Shown: positions 8,962 to 17,282 of the stretch, piece by piece | Layout of the letters: each line of letters opens with the position of its first letter | How positions within the stretch are numbered: the first letter of the stretch is position 1 | DNA from: Bacteroidales bacterium | GTDB taxonomy: Bacteria; Bacteroidota; Bacteroidia; Bacteroidales; F082 | Length of the DNA stretch: 64,000 nt | NCBI GenBank assembly: GCA_023229245.1 | Contig: JALNZU010000002.1 | Coordinates: 1 to 64,000 of the forward strand | Reading direction: 5' to 3' | The notes under the pieces: model-generated | The model's database searches: none | The model's input: only the letters and a program-made list of their open reading frames with translations | Told to the model about the DNA's origin: nothing | Position numbers and translations under genes: made by a program

Positions 8962-9894
8962 TCAGATCACAGTTTTAAAATAGTCAATAGTTTTGATCAG
9001 TCCTTCATTCAGCTTAACCGTTGGTTCCCAGTTAAGTTTTTCTTTTGCTAAACTGATGTCGGGTCGTCTTTGCATGGGATCGTCCTGAGGCAGAGGTTGA
9101 AACACTATCTTTGATTTACTTTTTGTAAGCTCTATCACTTTTTCGGCTAACTCTATCATAGTGAACTCGTCAGGGTTACCAATATTTACCGGGCCGGTAA
9201 AATCATCAGCGGTGGCCATCATGCGTATCATTGCTTCCAACAGATCATCAATATATTGAAAACTACGGGTCTGCATTCCTGTTCCGTATATAGTTATATC
9301 TTCACCTTTCAAGGCTTGTACTATAAAGTTTGATACTACCCTGCCATCGTTGGGATGCATGTTTGGGCCATAGGTGTTGAATATCCGGATGATCTTGATA
9401 CGAACTTTGTTTTGGGTATGATAATCCACAAACAAAGTTTCGGCACATCGTTTCCCTTCGTCGTAGCATGCACGCGGCCCTATTGGATTGACATGTCCCC
9501 AATAGCTTTCTTTTTGTGGATGCTCTTCAGGATTGCCATACACCTCACTGGTAGAGGCTTGTAACACTTTAGCCCGGATACGCTTAGCCAGTCCAAGCAT
9601 ATTGATAGCACCCATCACTGAGGTTTTGATCGTCTTTATCGGGTTGTACTGATAGTGTACCGGTGATGCCGGACATGCCAGATTGTAGATCTCATCCACC
9701 TCAACATAATAGGGAGTAGTTACATCGTGCCTGACTAACTCAAAATATGGATGCGACAACAAATGAGCTACATTTTGTTTGCGTCCGGTGAAATAATTGT
9801 CTAAACAGATCACTTCATTGCCTTCGTTGAGCAGTCGTTCACACAAATGCGACCCGATGAACCCAGCACCTCCGGTAACTAAAATTCTATTCAT
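8962..9894 (-). CDS. UDP-glucuronate decarboxylase (UDP-xylose synthase)
   Basis: Converts UDP-glucuronate to UDP-xylose with a bound NAD. The 310 residues contain the NAD-binding GGAGFIGSHLCERL at the start, the catalytic Tyr144 and Lys148 in YDEGKRCAE, and ASTSEVYGNP and RIFNTYGPNM, which are characteristic of the UXS branch of extended short-chain dehydrogenases. It is downstream of ugd, whose product UDP-glucuronate is its substrate, with a gap of 97 bases. The pair therefore makes UDP-xylose from UDP-glucose, probably for surface polysaccharide. A dTDP-glucose dehydratase is a less likely alternative, because the UXS signatures are strong. Confidence 0.9.
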   Translation of the reverse strand: MNRILVTGGAGFIGSHLCERLLNEGNEVICLDNYFTGRKQNVAHLLSHPYFELVRHDVTTPYYVEVDEIYNLACPASPVHYQYNPIKTIKTSVMGAINMLGLAKRIRAKVLQASTSEVYGNPEEHPQKESYWGHVNPIGPRACYDEGKRCAETLFVDYHTQNKVRIKIIRIFNTYGPNMHPNDGRVVSNFIVQALKGEDITIYGTGMQTRSFQYIDDLLEAMIRMMATADDFTGPVNIGNPDEFTMIELAEKVIELTKSKSKIVFQPLPQDDPMQRRPDISLAKEKLNWEPTVKLNEGLIKTIDYFKTVI

Positions 9895-9991
9895 ATATTT
9901 ATTATTTTGTAATTATCTGTGGATAAATCTATTCCAATATTTTAATGCCAATAAAACCGTTCAGCTTGCCTTTTTATGTTTATACGACTTT

Positions 9992-11317
9992 TTATTTAGA
10001 ATTGGTGATACCTATGCCAAAATAGTCGAATCCTTCATTTTTCATTTCTTTTGGATCGTATATATTTCTTCCATCGAATATGGCTGGCTTTTTTAATAAT
10101 TTCCTGATCACTCGGAAGTTGGGAAATTTAAACTCCGACCATTCGGTTACTATCACTAATGCATCGGCATCTACCAAGGCATCATATTGGTCGATAGCAA
10201 ACTCAATTTTATCATTGAAAATTCGTTTTCCCTCTTCCATCGCCACCGGATCGTAGGTTCGAACGGTAGCTCCGGCTTCTATCAGCTTAGCTATCACCAC
10301 TCTCGAAGGCGCCTCACGCATATCGTCTGTATTAGGCTTGAACGAAAGCCCCCATAGTGCAATTGTTTTTCCTTTCAGATCGTTATTGTAATACTTATTC
10401 AGTTTACGGAACAGTATAGACTTCTGATCTTCGTTCACTTCTTCTACGGCTCTGAGTACCCGTAGGTCATAGCTATAAGATCTGGCGGTCTTGATCAGGG
10501 CTTTCACATCCTTAGGGAAGCATGACCCGCCATAGCCTGTTCCTGGATAGATGAAATATTTTCCGATGCGTTTGTCGGAGCCTATCCCTCGTCTGACCAT
10601 ATTCACATCGGCACCTACTATCTCACACAAATTGGCGATATCGTTCATAAAGCTGATCTTTGTTGCTAACATTGCATTAGCTGCATACTTTGTCATCTCG
10701 GCAGATGCTATATCCATAAAAATGATCGGATGTCCGTTCATTGTAAATGGCTTATACAAGCGTTTCATCAACCTTTCAGCCCGATCGGAATTTAATCCGA
10801 CTATGATGCGATCGGGCTTCATAAAATCGTCTATAGCTGCTCCTTCTTTTAAGAACTCCGGATTGGATGCCACATCGAATGGGATGTCAACACCTCGCTT
10901 ATTCAATGCCTGCTGTATAGTATCCCTGACTTTTTCGGCAGTACCTACTGGAACAGTACTTTTGGTAACCATCAACAAATAGTTAGTCATATGCCGTCCT
11001 ACTTCATCAGCTACGTCCAACACATACTTCAGGTCGGCACTACCATCTTCATCGGGCGGAGTACCTACTGCACTGAATACCACTTCGCTACCTTTGAGTA
11101 CCGAGGCTAAGTCGGTTGAAAAAAACAACCGCTTTTTCTCAACATTACGTAGCACCATCTCCTCTAACCCAGGCTCATATATAGGGATGATACCTTGGTT
11201 AAGCTTATCAATCTTTTCTCTGTCTATATCCACACAATGAACTTCGATACCTACTTCGGCAAAACAAGTACCCGTGACTAATCCAACGTAACCGGTACCA
11301 ACTATGGCAATTTTCAT
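9992..11317 (-). CDS. ugd: UDP-glucose 6-dehydrogenase
   Basis: Oxidises UDP-glucose to UDP-glucuronate with two NAD. The 441 residues hold the NAD-binding GTGYVGLVTGTCFAEVG at the N-terminus, the TKSTVPVGT and NPEFLKEG segments of the family, and the catalytic Cys266 in YGGSCFPKD. The C-terminal UDP-binding domain carries WGLSFKPNTDDMREAPS. Length and motifs are typical. It is the first gene of the minus-strand sugar-nucleotide run and provides the substrate of uxs. No clear TAnnTTTG promoter was found in the bases before its ATG. Confidence 0.94.
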   Translation of the reverse strand: MKIAIVGTGYVGLVTGTCFAEVGIEVHCVDIDREKIDKLNQGIIPIYEPGLEEMVLRNVEKKRLFFSTDLASVLKGSEVVFSAVGTPPDEDGSADLKYVLDVADEVGRHMTNYLLMVTKSTVPVGTAEKVRDTIQQALNKRGVDIPFDVASNPEFLKEGAAIDDFMKPDRIIVGLNSDRAERLMKRLYKPFTMNGHPIIFMDIASAEMTKYAANAMLATKISFMNDIANLCEIVGADVNMVRRGIGSDKRIGKYFIYPGTGYGGSCFPKDVKALIKTARSYSYDLRVLRAVEEVNEDQKSILFRKLNKYYNNDLKGKTIALWGLSFKPNTDDMREAPSRVVIAKLIEAGATVRTYDPVAMEEGKRIFNDKIEFAIDQYDALVDADALVIVTEWSEFKFPNFRVIRKLLKKPAIFDGRNIYDPKEMKNEGFDYFGIGITNSK

Positions 11318-11705
11318 AAAAATGTTTTTTTAATACGAGATTCTAATTATTGAAACAGGCCGCCAATTTATAAAAATATCCATTGCCTTTAGCCGTCGCA
11401 TGCAAAGTTTATGATGGAACATGCATTTTAAACAGATAAAACTCCATTATTCTTTTCAATTGAAAGAAGATGATGTAAAAAGGGAAGAAATCAGTGACGA
11501 ATAAGGTACTTACTGTTGAAGAAGCCGTCCGATACATATGATCGGCAGGTTACTCATCATAAAGCATATGTAACAGCTTTAGTTTCTAAAATAAGCTAGT
11601 TTGTCAGGTTGATTAGCTATTTGGTTATTTATCAAACACAATATTGATTCAGCTTTCAGAAAAAGACCTGTTAGTAGAATTTGTTGGATAAGCCTATAAA
11701 ATCTC
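11318..11705. other. Intergenic region without a convincing gene
   Basis: AT-rich spacer between the divergent ugd and M13 peptidase genes. A GTG-started stretch of 15 codons (11494-11541), followed in another frame by 21 open codons ending at 11599, vaguely recalls an acyl-CoA transferase N-terminus. This is too short to call. Confidence 0.4.
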
Positions 11706-11713
11706 TACTTTTG
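11706..11713 (+). promoter_or_regulatory. Promoter of the M13 peptidase gene
   Basis: TACTTTTG matches the -7 consensus TAnnTTTG. A TTG at 11684-11686 lies 19 bases upstream, the canonical -33 spacing for Bacteroidota. The ATG follows 45 bases downstream. Confidence 0.7.
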
Positions 11714-11758
11714 CAAAGTTTGTAAAATTTGCTCTTTGTAAGTTTAATCTCTTTCAGC

Positions 11759-13798
11759 ATGTGGAAATCAAAAAAAAATGTTGTACTTGTTAGTATTCTT
11801 ATGACTATGATCTTTGTTCTGACAGCCTGTTCTGATGATAGTACCGATGCAGGTATCCGTATAGAAAACATGGATTTGTCGGCAGTGGCCGGCGATGATT
11901 TTTATCAGTATGCCACTGGTGGATGGCAGAATCTGCATCCGCTTGGAGCTGAATATGCCCGATATGGCAGTTTCGACAAATTAGCTGAAGATAATAGGGA
12001 ACAATTAAAAGGTCTGATACAGCAAATAGCTACTAATCCAACCGAAGAAGGTAGTATCGAACAAAAGATAGCCGATCTGTTCAACATGGCTATGGATAGC
12101 GTCAGGCTGAATCAGGATGGGATGAACCCTATACAAGACGAGTTAGCGCAAATTGCAGATCAGGATGAGTTAGATCAGTTATTAGGTCTTGTGCCCTCAT
12201 TGATGAAACAAGGGGTTCGTCCTTTTTTCAGGCTTTATGTGGGAGCCGATCCAAAAGACAGTGAAATGAATATCCTCCAGAGCTTTCAAGGTGGTCTATG
12301 CTTGGGCGAACGCGACTACTATCTCGAACAGGATGAACATACGCAGATGATCCGGCGTGAATATACCCTGCTCATAGAAAAGCTGTTTGAGAAGGCCGGA
12401 CTTACTAAGGACGAAGCTAATCAAAACAGCCTGGACGTAATGCGGATTGAGAAACGTCTGGCTGAGGCTGCCTACGACAAGATCAAGCTACGCGATCCTC
12501 ACGCAAACTATAACAAGATGAGTATCACCGAGTTGCAAACAATGGTTCCAGAGATCAACTGGGAATCATTTTTCAGCCAACTAGGGATACATGAGTTGGA
12601 ATATCTTTCTGTATCACAAAAGGAACATCTTATCGAAGTTGGACATATCATTGCTACTGAGCCACTACACGCATTGAAAGCTTACCTTTCATGGAATGTA
12701 CTGAATGCAGCTGTACCCTATCTAGATGACGAAGCCAATCAGATGCACTTTGACTTTTATGGGAAGATTCTCTCAGGTAAAGAAGAGCAGCAGCCACGTT
12801 GGAAAAGAGCTGTGAGCTCAGTGGAAACTGCATTAGGACAAGCAGTCGGACAGATGTATGTGCAGAAATATTTTCCTCCGGAGGCAAAAGAACGCATGCT
12901 TAGTTTAGTGAAAAACTTACAGACGTCCTTAGGCGAACGGATCAACGATTTGGAATGGATGAGCGAGACCACCAAAGCTAATGCCATTGAAAAGCTTCAT
13001 AGCTTTCATGTGAAAATAGGCTATCCGGATACCTGGCGTGATTATAGCGATCTGCTTATCGAAAAAGACAGCTATTGGGCTAATATTAAGAGGTCGAGAG
13101 CTTTCGCTACCGATTATATGTTCGCCAAGATAGGCAAACCGGTAGATAAAGACGAATGGCTGATGACTCCACAAACGGTTAATGCGTATTATAATCCCAC
13201 AACTAATGAGATTTGTTTCCCTGCAGGCATATTGCAATACCCCTTCTTCGATATGGATGCCGATGATGCGTTTAACTACGGCGCTATCGGAGTAGTCATA
13301 GGCCATGAGATGACACATGGCTTCGATGATAGGGGAAGGCAGTACGATAAAGACGGAAACCTGAAAGATTGGTGGACTACCTCCGATGCCGAGCAGTTCA
13401 ACGAACGTGCTCAGGTATTGGTCGACTTCTTTGATGCCATAGAGGTGGCACCCGAAGTTCAGGCTAACGGAAGGTTTACACTTGGAGAAAATATTGCCGA
13501 CCATGGGGGACTACAGATCTCGTTTCATGCCTTTAAAAAGATATTGACCGAACAAGGGCTGCCCGATTGGGAAGGATTCAGTCCCGAACAACGATTTTTT
13601 ATCGCATATGCCAATGTATGGGCTGGGAATATCCGTCCTGAAGAGGTACTAAAACGTACCAGAACTGATGAACATTCTCTTGGGAAATGGCGTGTTAACG
13701 GCGCCCTTCCACATATACAGGCCTGGTACGATGCGTTTCAGATAGGGCCAGACCACTATATGTATTTAGCTCCCGAAAATAGAGCACATATCTGGTAA
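11759..13798 (+). CDS. M13 family zinc metallopeptidase lipoprotein (neprilysin/PepO-like)
   Basis: Zinc endopeptidase that cleaves oligopeptides, here exported and lipid-anchored. The 679 residues start with a lipoprotein signal peptide whose lipobox is LTAC, with cysteine near residue 23. The N-terminal M13 domain spans about 40-430 and the catalytic domain about 480-679. The zinc site is HEMTH (His516, Glu517, His520) with the third ligand Glu577 in GENIADHGG. NAYYNPTTNEICFPAGILQ is the typical substrate-binding strand. The ATG at 11759 is preferred over the in-frame TTG at 11729, which lies close behind the promoter and would spoil the signal peptide. It stands alone with its own promoter. 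Confidence 0.92.
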   Translation: MWKSKKNVVLVSILMTMIFVLTACSDDSTDAGIRIENMDLSAVAGDDFYQYATGGWQNLHPLGAEYARYGSFDKLAEDNREQLKGLIQQIATNPTEEGSIEQKIADLFNMAMDSVRLNQDGMNPIQDELAQIADQDELDQLLGLVPSLMKQGVRPFFRLYVGADPKDSEMNILQSFQGGLCLGERDYYLEQDEHTQMIRREYTLLIEKLFEKAGLTKDEANQNSLDVMRIEKRLAEAAYDKIKLRDPHANYNKMSITELQTMVPEINWESFFSQLGIHELEYLSVSQKEHLIEVGHIIATEPLHALKAYLSWNVLNAAVPYLDDEANQMHFDFYGKILSGKEEQQPRWKRAVSSVETALGQAVGQMYVQKYFPPEAKERMLSLVKNLQTSLGERINDLEWMSETTKANAIEKLHSFHVKIGYPDTWRDYSDLLIEKDSYWANIKRSRAFATDYMFAKIGKPVDKDEWLMTPQTVNAYYNPTTNEICFPAGILQYPFFDMDADDAFNYGAIGVVIGHEMTHGFDDRGRQYDKDGNLKDWWTTSDAEQFNERAQVLVDFFDAIEVAPEVQANGRFTLGENIADHGGLQISFHAFKKILTEQGLPDWEGFSPEQRFFIAYANVWAGNIRPEEVLKRTRTDEHSLGKWRVNGALPHIQAWYDAFQIGPDHYMYLAPENRAHIW

Positions 13799-13879
13799 AA
13801 ATTTTCCGAAAAATAATATCAATCATAGAAGATAGCTGACAAACGGACAGCTTTAATTGAGGTAAACGTTTATTCGGTA

Positions 13880-13993
13880 TCAGGGGAATTTCAATAGCAG
13901 TAAGGATATAAAGCCTTTATCGTCAAAACTAAAAGCCCGTTCCATCAGAGCTTGATGGTTTGACAAGGTAATATTCTTTAATTTCTCATTCAT
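13880..13993 (-). CDS. Possible 37-residue ORF coupled to the CBS-domain kinase
   Basis: A 37-codon frame starts with an ATG overlapping the stop of the upstream kinase gene by four bases (ATGA), the classic arrangement for translational coupling. The peptide begins MNEKLKNITLSNHQ and ends LLLLKFP. It has no recognisable domain. The frame stays open in the same register for about 25 further codons after its stop, so it could be the truncated head of a longer lost gene. It is below the usual length cutoff and is reported mainly because of the overlap. Confidence 0.35.
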   Translation of the reverse strand: MNEKLKNITLSNHQALMERAFSFDDKGFISLLLLKFP

Positions 13994-15084
13994 TTTAAAT
14001 GATTGATATCTTCGATCTCAAAAGGAATACTAACCCAAAAACAGATGTCTGCTGCTTGAGTTTCAACCTTAATCTGACCACCTAAAAGCTCGGTCAGTTT
14101 TTTAACCAATGGCAGTCCTATACCTAATCCAAAATTTATCTCTTCCCCGATAAACCCTTGTTTCTCAAATATATTAAACATTTCTTGAAGGTCTTTTTGA
14201 GCCAGGTTATGTGACTTGTTTTTAACAAAAAACCGAATGATTCTGTCATTAGGATATTGCTCAAAACCAACTAACACTTTGTTATCTTCAGTAAACTTAA
14301 TCGCATTAATGATTAAGTGGTATAAAATATGTTTTAATTTCTTGCCGTCGGTATGTATATGTAAAGATGATTCGGTATTCAAATACTTCACATATGTTTT
14401 TCTATTATAAGATATTGAAAACTCACTGAAATATTGTTCAAGTTCAGTAAGGATTTCGACTATATCCACTCTTTCATAGGTAAAAGTTAATTCATGTCCT
14501 GTATAAAGCAAGGATAATTCAACTAAGTCGTTCATTATCATTAAGAAATGACTTGCCGTTTGGCGTACAGTTTTAGAATAGGCTTCATACTCAATTGCAT
14601 ACTCATTCGAATCTAATTGAGCGATGATATCCACAAATCCAAGAATGATATTAAGTGGTGACCTGATTTCATGAGATAGATTCTTCAGAAAATTAATTTT
14701 TGCCTTCTCAGATATCAATGATTTATTATACAGCATATTAACCTTAGCTTCCAGCTCACGTAGGATATGATTTTTTTCAATCACACCTATGAATTCAGAG
14801 CCTTCCATTACGGGTAATACAAATGTTTGACCGGTATAGAACTTCTCGAGAGCTGAAGCAATAGTATCATCTATATCCAGGTAAGTTTTTTTTGTAACGC
14901 AATCAATAACAAGCTTATGAGGCCGTTTGATAATATCTGATATAGTTAAAATACCGTGATATTTAGTTTCACTATCAATTATAACCAGATATTGATTTTC
15001 TAATAATAAATTTTCGACTGAGTTGATTCCAGCAAATGGATCAACAGTAGTATATATATTGGAAATATAATTTTTCAACTCCAT
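13990..15084 (-). CDS. Sensor histidine kinase with N-terminal CBS domain pair
   Basis: Predicted cytoplasmic histidine kinase of 364 residues with no membrane segment. Residues 1-110 form a tandem CBS module (LVIIDSETKYHGILTISD and LPVMEGSEFIGVIEKNHIL are the two core strands), which in other proteins binds adenine nucleotides. A short coiled linker follows, then a HisKA domain with phosphorylated His138 in LSHEIRSPLN, and a HATPase domain with the N box NAIKF and the G box GLGIGLPLVKK. CBS modules as the sole sensor of a kinase are uncommon. Its ATG overlaps the stop of the 119-residue upstream gene by one base (TAATG), so the two are probably co-translated. No response regulator with a receiver is adjacent. 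Sensing of cellular energy state is inference. Confidence 0.87.
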   Translation of the reverse strand: MELKNYISNIYTTVDPFAGINSVENLLLENQYLVIIDSETKYHGILTISDIIKRPHKLVIDCVTKKTYLDIDDTIASALEKFYTGQTFVLPVMEGSEFIGVIEKNHILRELEAKVNMLYNKSLISEKAKINFLKNLSHEIRSPLNIILGFVDIIAQLDSNEYAIEYEAYSKTVRQTASHFLMIMNDLVELSLLYTGHELTFTYERVDIVEILTELEQYFSEFSISYNRKTYVKYLNTESSLHIHTDGKKLKHILYHLIINAIKFTEDNKVLVGFEQYPNDRIIRFFVKNKSHNLAQKDLQEMFNIFEKQGFIGEEINFGLGIGLPLVKKLTELLGGQIKVETQAADICFWVSIPFEIEDINHLK

Positions 15085-15443
15085 TAGAATTCTCCTTCAA
15101 TTGAATCGTAAAAAATTCTCAATTTAAGATCAACCTTTAAGATTTCGGAATCTGAAATGTAAGGAAAGACTTTTTCGCGTAAAATACCCATTATCTTGTC
15201 CTGATCAAGCTTTTTTAGGATCCTTTTATTTACGAAGACTGCCTCAACTACTTCATCTTCTATTTCAAATGCTTCGAATTCATTTGGAACCAATAGCTCA
15301 AAAGATTTATAGACACCTATTTTACCTTGCGGACTTTTCTTCCCAAGGATTAAAATATCTTCAAAAGGAGGTAAACGGATCTCTTCAAAACTCAATTGAG
15401 CAATAAATTTTCTTTTTGTTGCTTCATCTTTCATAATATTCAT
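15084..15443 (-). CDS. Hypothetical protein, first gene of the CBS-kinase operon
   Basis: A soluble, acidic protein of 119 residues that I do not recognise. It has no signal peptide, membrane segment or cysteine. The C-terminal half (KVFPYISDSEILKVDLKLRI) reads as an alpha/beta domain. The TAA stop and the ATG of the kinase gene share one base, so it is almost certainly translated together with the CBS-domain kinase. A role as partner or signal-input protein for that kinase is inference. It starts at the ATG at 15443; a second ATG three codons later is possible. Confidence 0.65.
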   Translation of the reverse strand: MNIMKDEATKRKFIAQLSFEEIRLPPFEDILILGKKSPQGKIGVYKSFELLVPNEFEAFEIEDEVVEAVFVNKRILKKLDQDKIMGILREKVFPYISDSEILKVDLKLRIFYDSIEGEF

Positions 15444-16057
15444 CTTTTGCTTGTTATTTTGAATTGATTTTTATGATATTGATATAGTTCGTTTTAATGG
15501 AATAAATATTTAATTCACTTGTTTTACAATTTAATTCCAATATTTTTTATTATTGAGATTGACTTTTTTCCATATACTTTTTATTCATAGCCAGTAGATA
15601 GGCTATGGATAAGAAATTTGCATTATTTTCTTCTATTCTGGATACTGCACAAAGGATAAAGTGATCATTTCTTCACTTGGCAGTCCCTCCCTAAGTTCAT
15701 ATTCAGAACATAAGATCGCATCAAATTTAGGATAATTTTTTATTTCTGAGGGTAATTATTTTTTTTATTGCCGGTAATGAAGGCTATCATGACTTTCAGT
15801 AATCACCAATAGTAGTCACAGATAAGTGGTAACACAAAAAAATAAACATATGTTTGATATGTCTATGAGCGGCATTAAAGCGAGTGTCAAACCTCATAGA
15901 TTGCCCTCTTAAGGTTGGTTTTTCAGACTTTTGCCTTTAACTATACCATTTTACAATGGTATGAGGTTCAGAGCAGATAGATCGTATAAAAAAACACAAT
16001 TAAACCTGTTGCTATTAATAGGTTAATGATTGATACATAGGCGATTTCATGTTTTTA
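15444..16057. other. Long AT-rich intergenic region
   Basis: About 600 bases between the CBS-kinase operon and the DUF3078 gene. The only protein-like stretch is the possible receiver remnant at 15633-15755 on the minus strand, listed separately. No promoter element, repeat or RNA gene was seen. Confidence 0.5.
15633..15755 (-). pseudogene. Possible remnant of a response-regulator receiver domain
   Basis: Forty open codons without a start codon. The peptide contains KNYPKFDAILCSEYELREG followed by LPSEEMI and VQYPE. It resembles the segment around the phosphoacceptor of receiver domains (pattern FDlIlsDyeLpeG, then an alpha helix ending in QYP). The phosphoacceptor position would be glutamate. 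It lies upstream of, and on the same strand as, the CBS-kinase operon. A stretch in another frame just before it could be a frameshifted continuation. This is similarity by eye over a short span. Confidence 0.25.
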
Positions 16058-17059
16058 TCAGCCTAATTTATACGTTAAGCCTATACCTAAGGATTCTTTG
16101 AATTGTAATCGGGGGCCTAGTCCGGTTTGTTGTTTGACACCGTCAATCACTTCATAGATAGGTATATCAATATTATGGTCATATTTCAGGATCAGGTATA
16201 AAACCGTTTGTATGCTTTTATTGATAGAAAAGTTTAATGTGGTTTCCCAGTCCACGTCAATATTCCAGCGATTGCTTTTGTTTGGGTCTAAATAATTATT
16301 GTATAAAGTAAGGTTAGTAGCCAGATCAATATTTTCAGACAGGCTTTGGTTGTAGTTTGCATACACATTGATCCCAAATTCGGGTAGTAAATTATGTCCT
16401 GGTTCAATGATATTACCTATGCTATCTATCATAGCTTTTGTAACACCAAACGCACCTTTGTCGGCTAATTCCTGGTTGCAAACAAAGGTAAACTTGCCCG
16501 ATGCCGGGCTTAAAAACAAGCTGAAATGTTCTGTTTTAACATATCGAAAGCCAAGTGAAGCAGTAAGATATCCCGGTGCCATAAATGCGGAGATCAGGGT
16601 GCTGTCGTTAGGATATTTATACCCATTTGCAAACTGGCTTTTAAAGGTTATCAAAGCCGAATATTTCCATTGTCGGGAAGCCTGTAATGAATAAGAAGTC
16701 GCAAAATCTAAACGATCTTCGGTCTTCTCGATCCGCCTTTCACCGTATCCTACTACTCCAAACATTGACTTATGCTGAAAATCAAAGCTTTGCTTATCCT
16801 TCATATAAACTAGCTTATAATCAACCGTTGCCTTACCTGATACCGAACTTTCTCCCCCAGCCGACCAGTTCGACAAGCTAAGCTGATTGAATTGTAATCC
16901 AAAAGCTGCATTCGTTTTCCAATAGCTTAGAGTATCCTGCTTTGAAGTTGCATCTTGTAACGGGCCATTTGCGGCTACGCAAAAAGGCCAGAAAATCATA
17001 ACTAGTAAAGCAATACGTGAGAAGTTCCTGCTCTTGTTAGAATGACTCAGACAAATCAT
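16058..17059 (-). CDS. DUF3078 family outer-membrane protein
   Basis: The 333 residues begin with a signal peptide (hydrophobic IALLVMIFWPFCVAANG). The remainder alternates short beta strands rich in aromatic residues, ending LGIGLTYKLG. This is the pattern of an outer-membrane beta-barrel. The N-terminal WKTNAAFGLQFNQLSLSNW followed by SAGGE is the hallmark of DUF3078, a Bacteroidota family of unknown function. The ATG at 17059 is preferred; the longer frame opens with TTG at 17095 and would put twelve extra residues before the signal peptide. It has no operon partner: the neighbours are over 220 bases away on both sides. Confidence 0.85.
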   Translation of the reverse strand: MICLSHSNKSRNFSRIALLVMIFWPFCVAANGPLQDATSKQDTLSYWKTNAAFGLQFNQLSLSNWSAGGESSVSGKATVDYKLVYMKDKQSFDFQHKSMFGVVGYGERRIEKTEDRLDFATSYSLQASRQWKYSALITFKSQFANGYKYPNDSTLISAFMAPGYLTASLGFRYVKTEHFSLFLSPASGKFTFVCNQELADKGAFGVTKAMIDSIGNIIEPGHNLLPEFGINVYANYNQSLSENIDLATNLTLYNNYLDPNKSNRWNIDVDWETTLNFSINKSIQTVLYLILKYDHNIDIPIYEVIDGVKQQTGLGPRLQFKESLGIGLTYKLG

Positions 17060-17282
17060 AAATCGTATTTTGTTTACGGACGATCGAATCAGCAAAGCTG
17101 TTGAAATCGTTTTATTGCTGCTAATGCTAATAATAACGGCATAATCCGTATATTGGTATGTGTTGAGGTTGGATTTTCGGTTTGATCCAATACAACTTTT
17201 TCAGACTCAAGCAATTTTAATAGCAATTAGCTTTACATTCGAATCATCTGAAATACAGGCTAAGAAACATATTTCGCCTGAC

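Noticed and set aside
11494..11599. Two short frames resembling the N-terminus of an acyl-CoA transferase, with a frameshift
   Set aside because: Only about 15 and 21 codons, and the likeness rests mainly on VEEAVRYI. Chance is as likely.
12929..13504. 191-codon antisense frame within the M13 peptidase
   Set aside because: Covers the zinc-site region of the real gene in the opposite strand; no domain.
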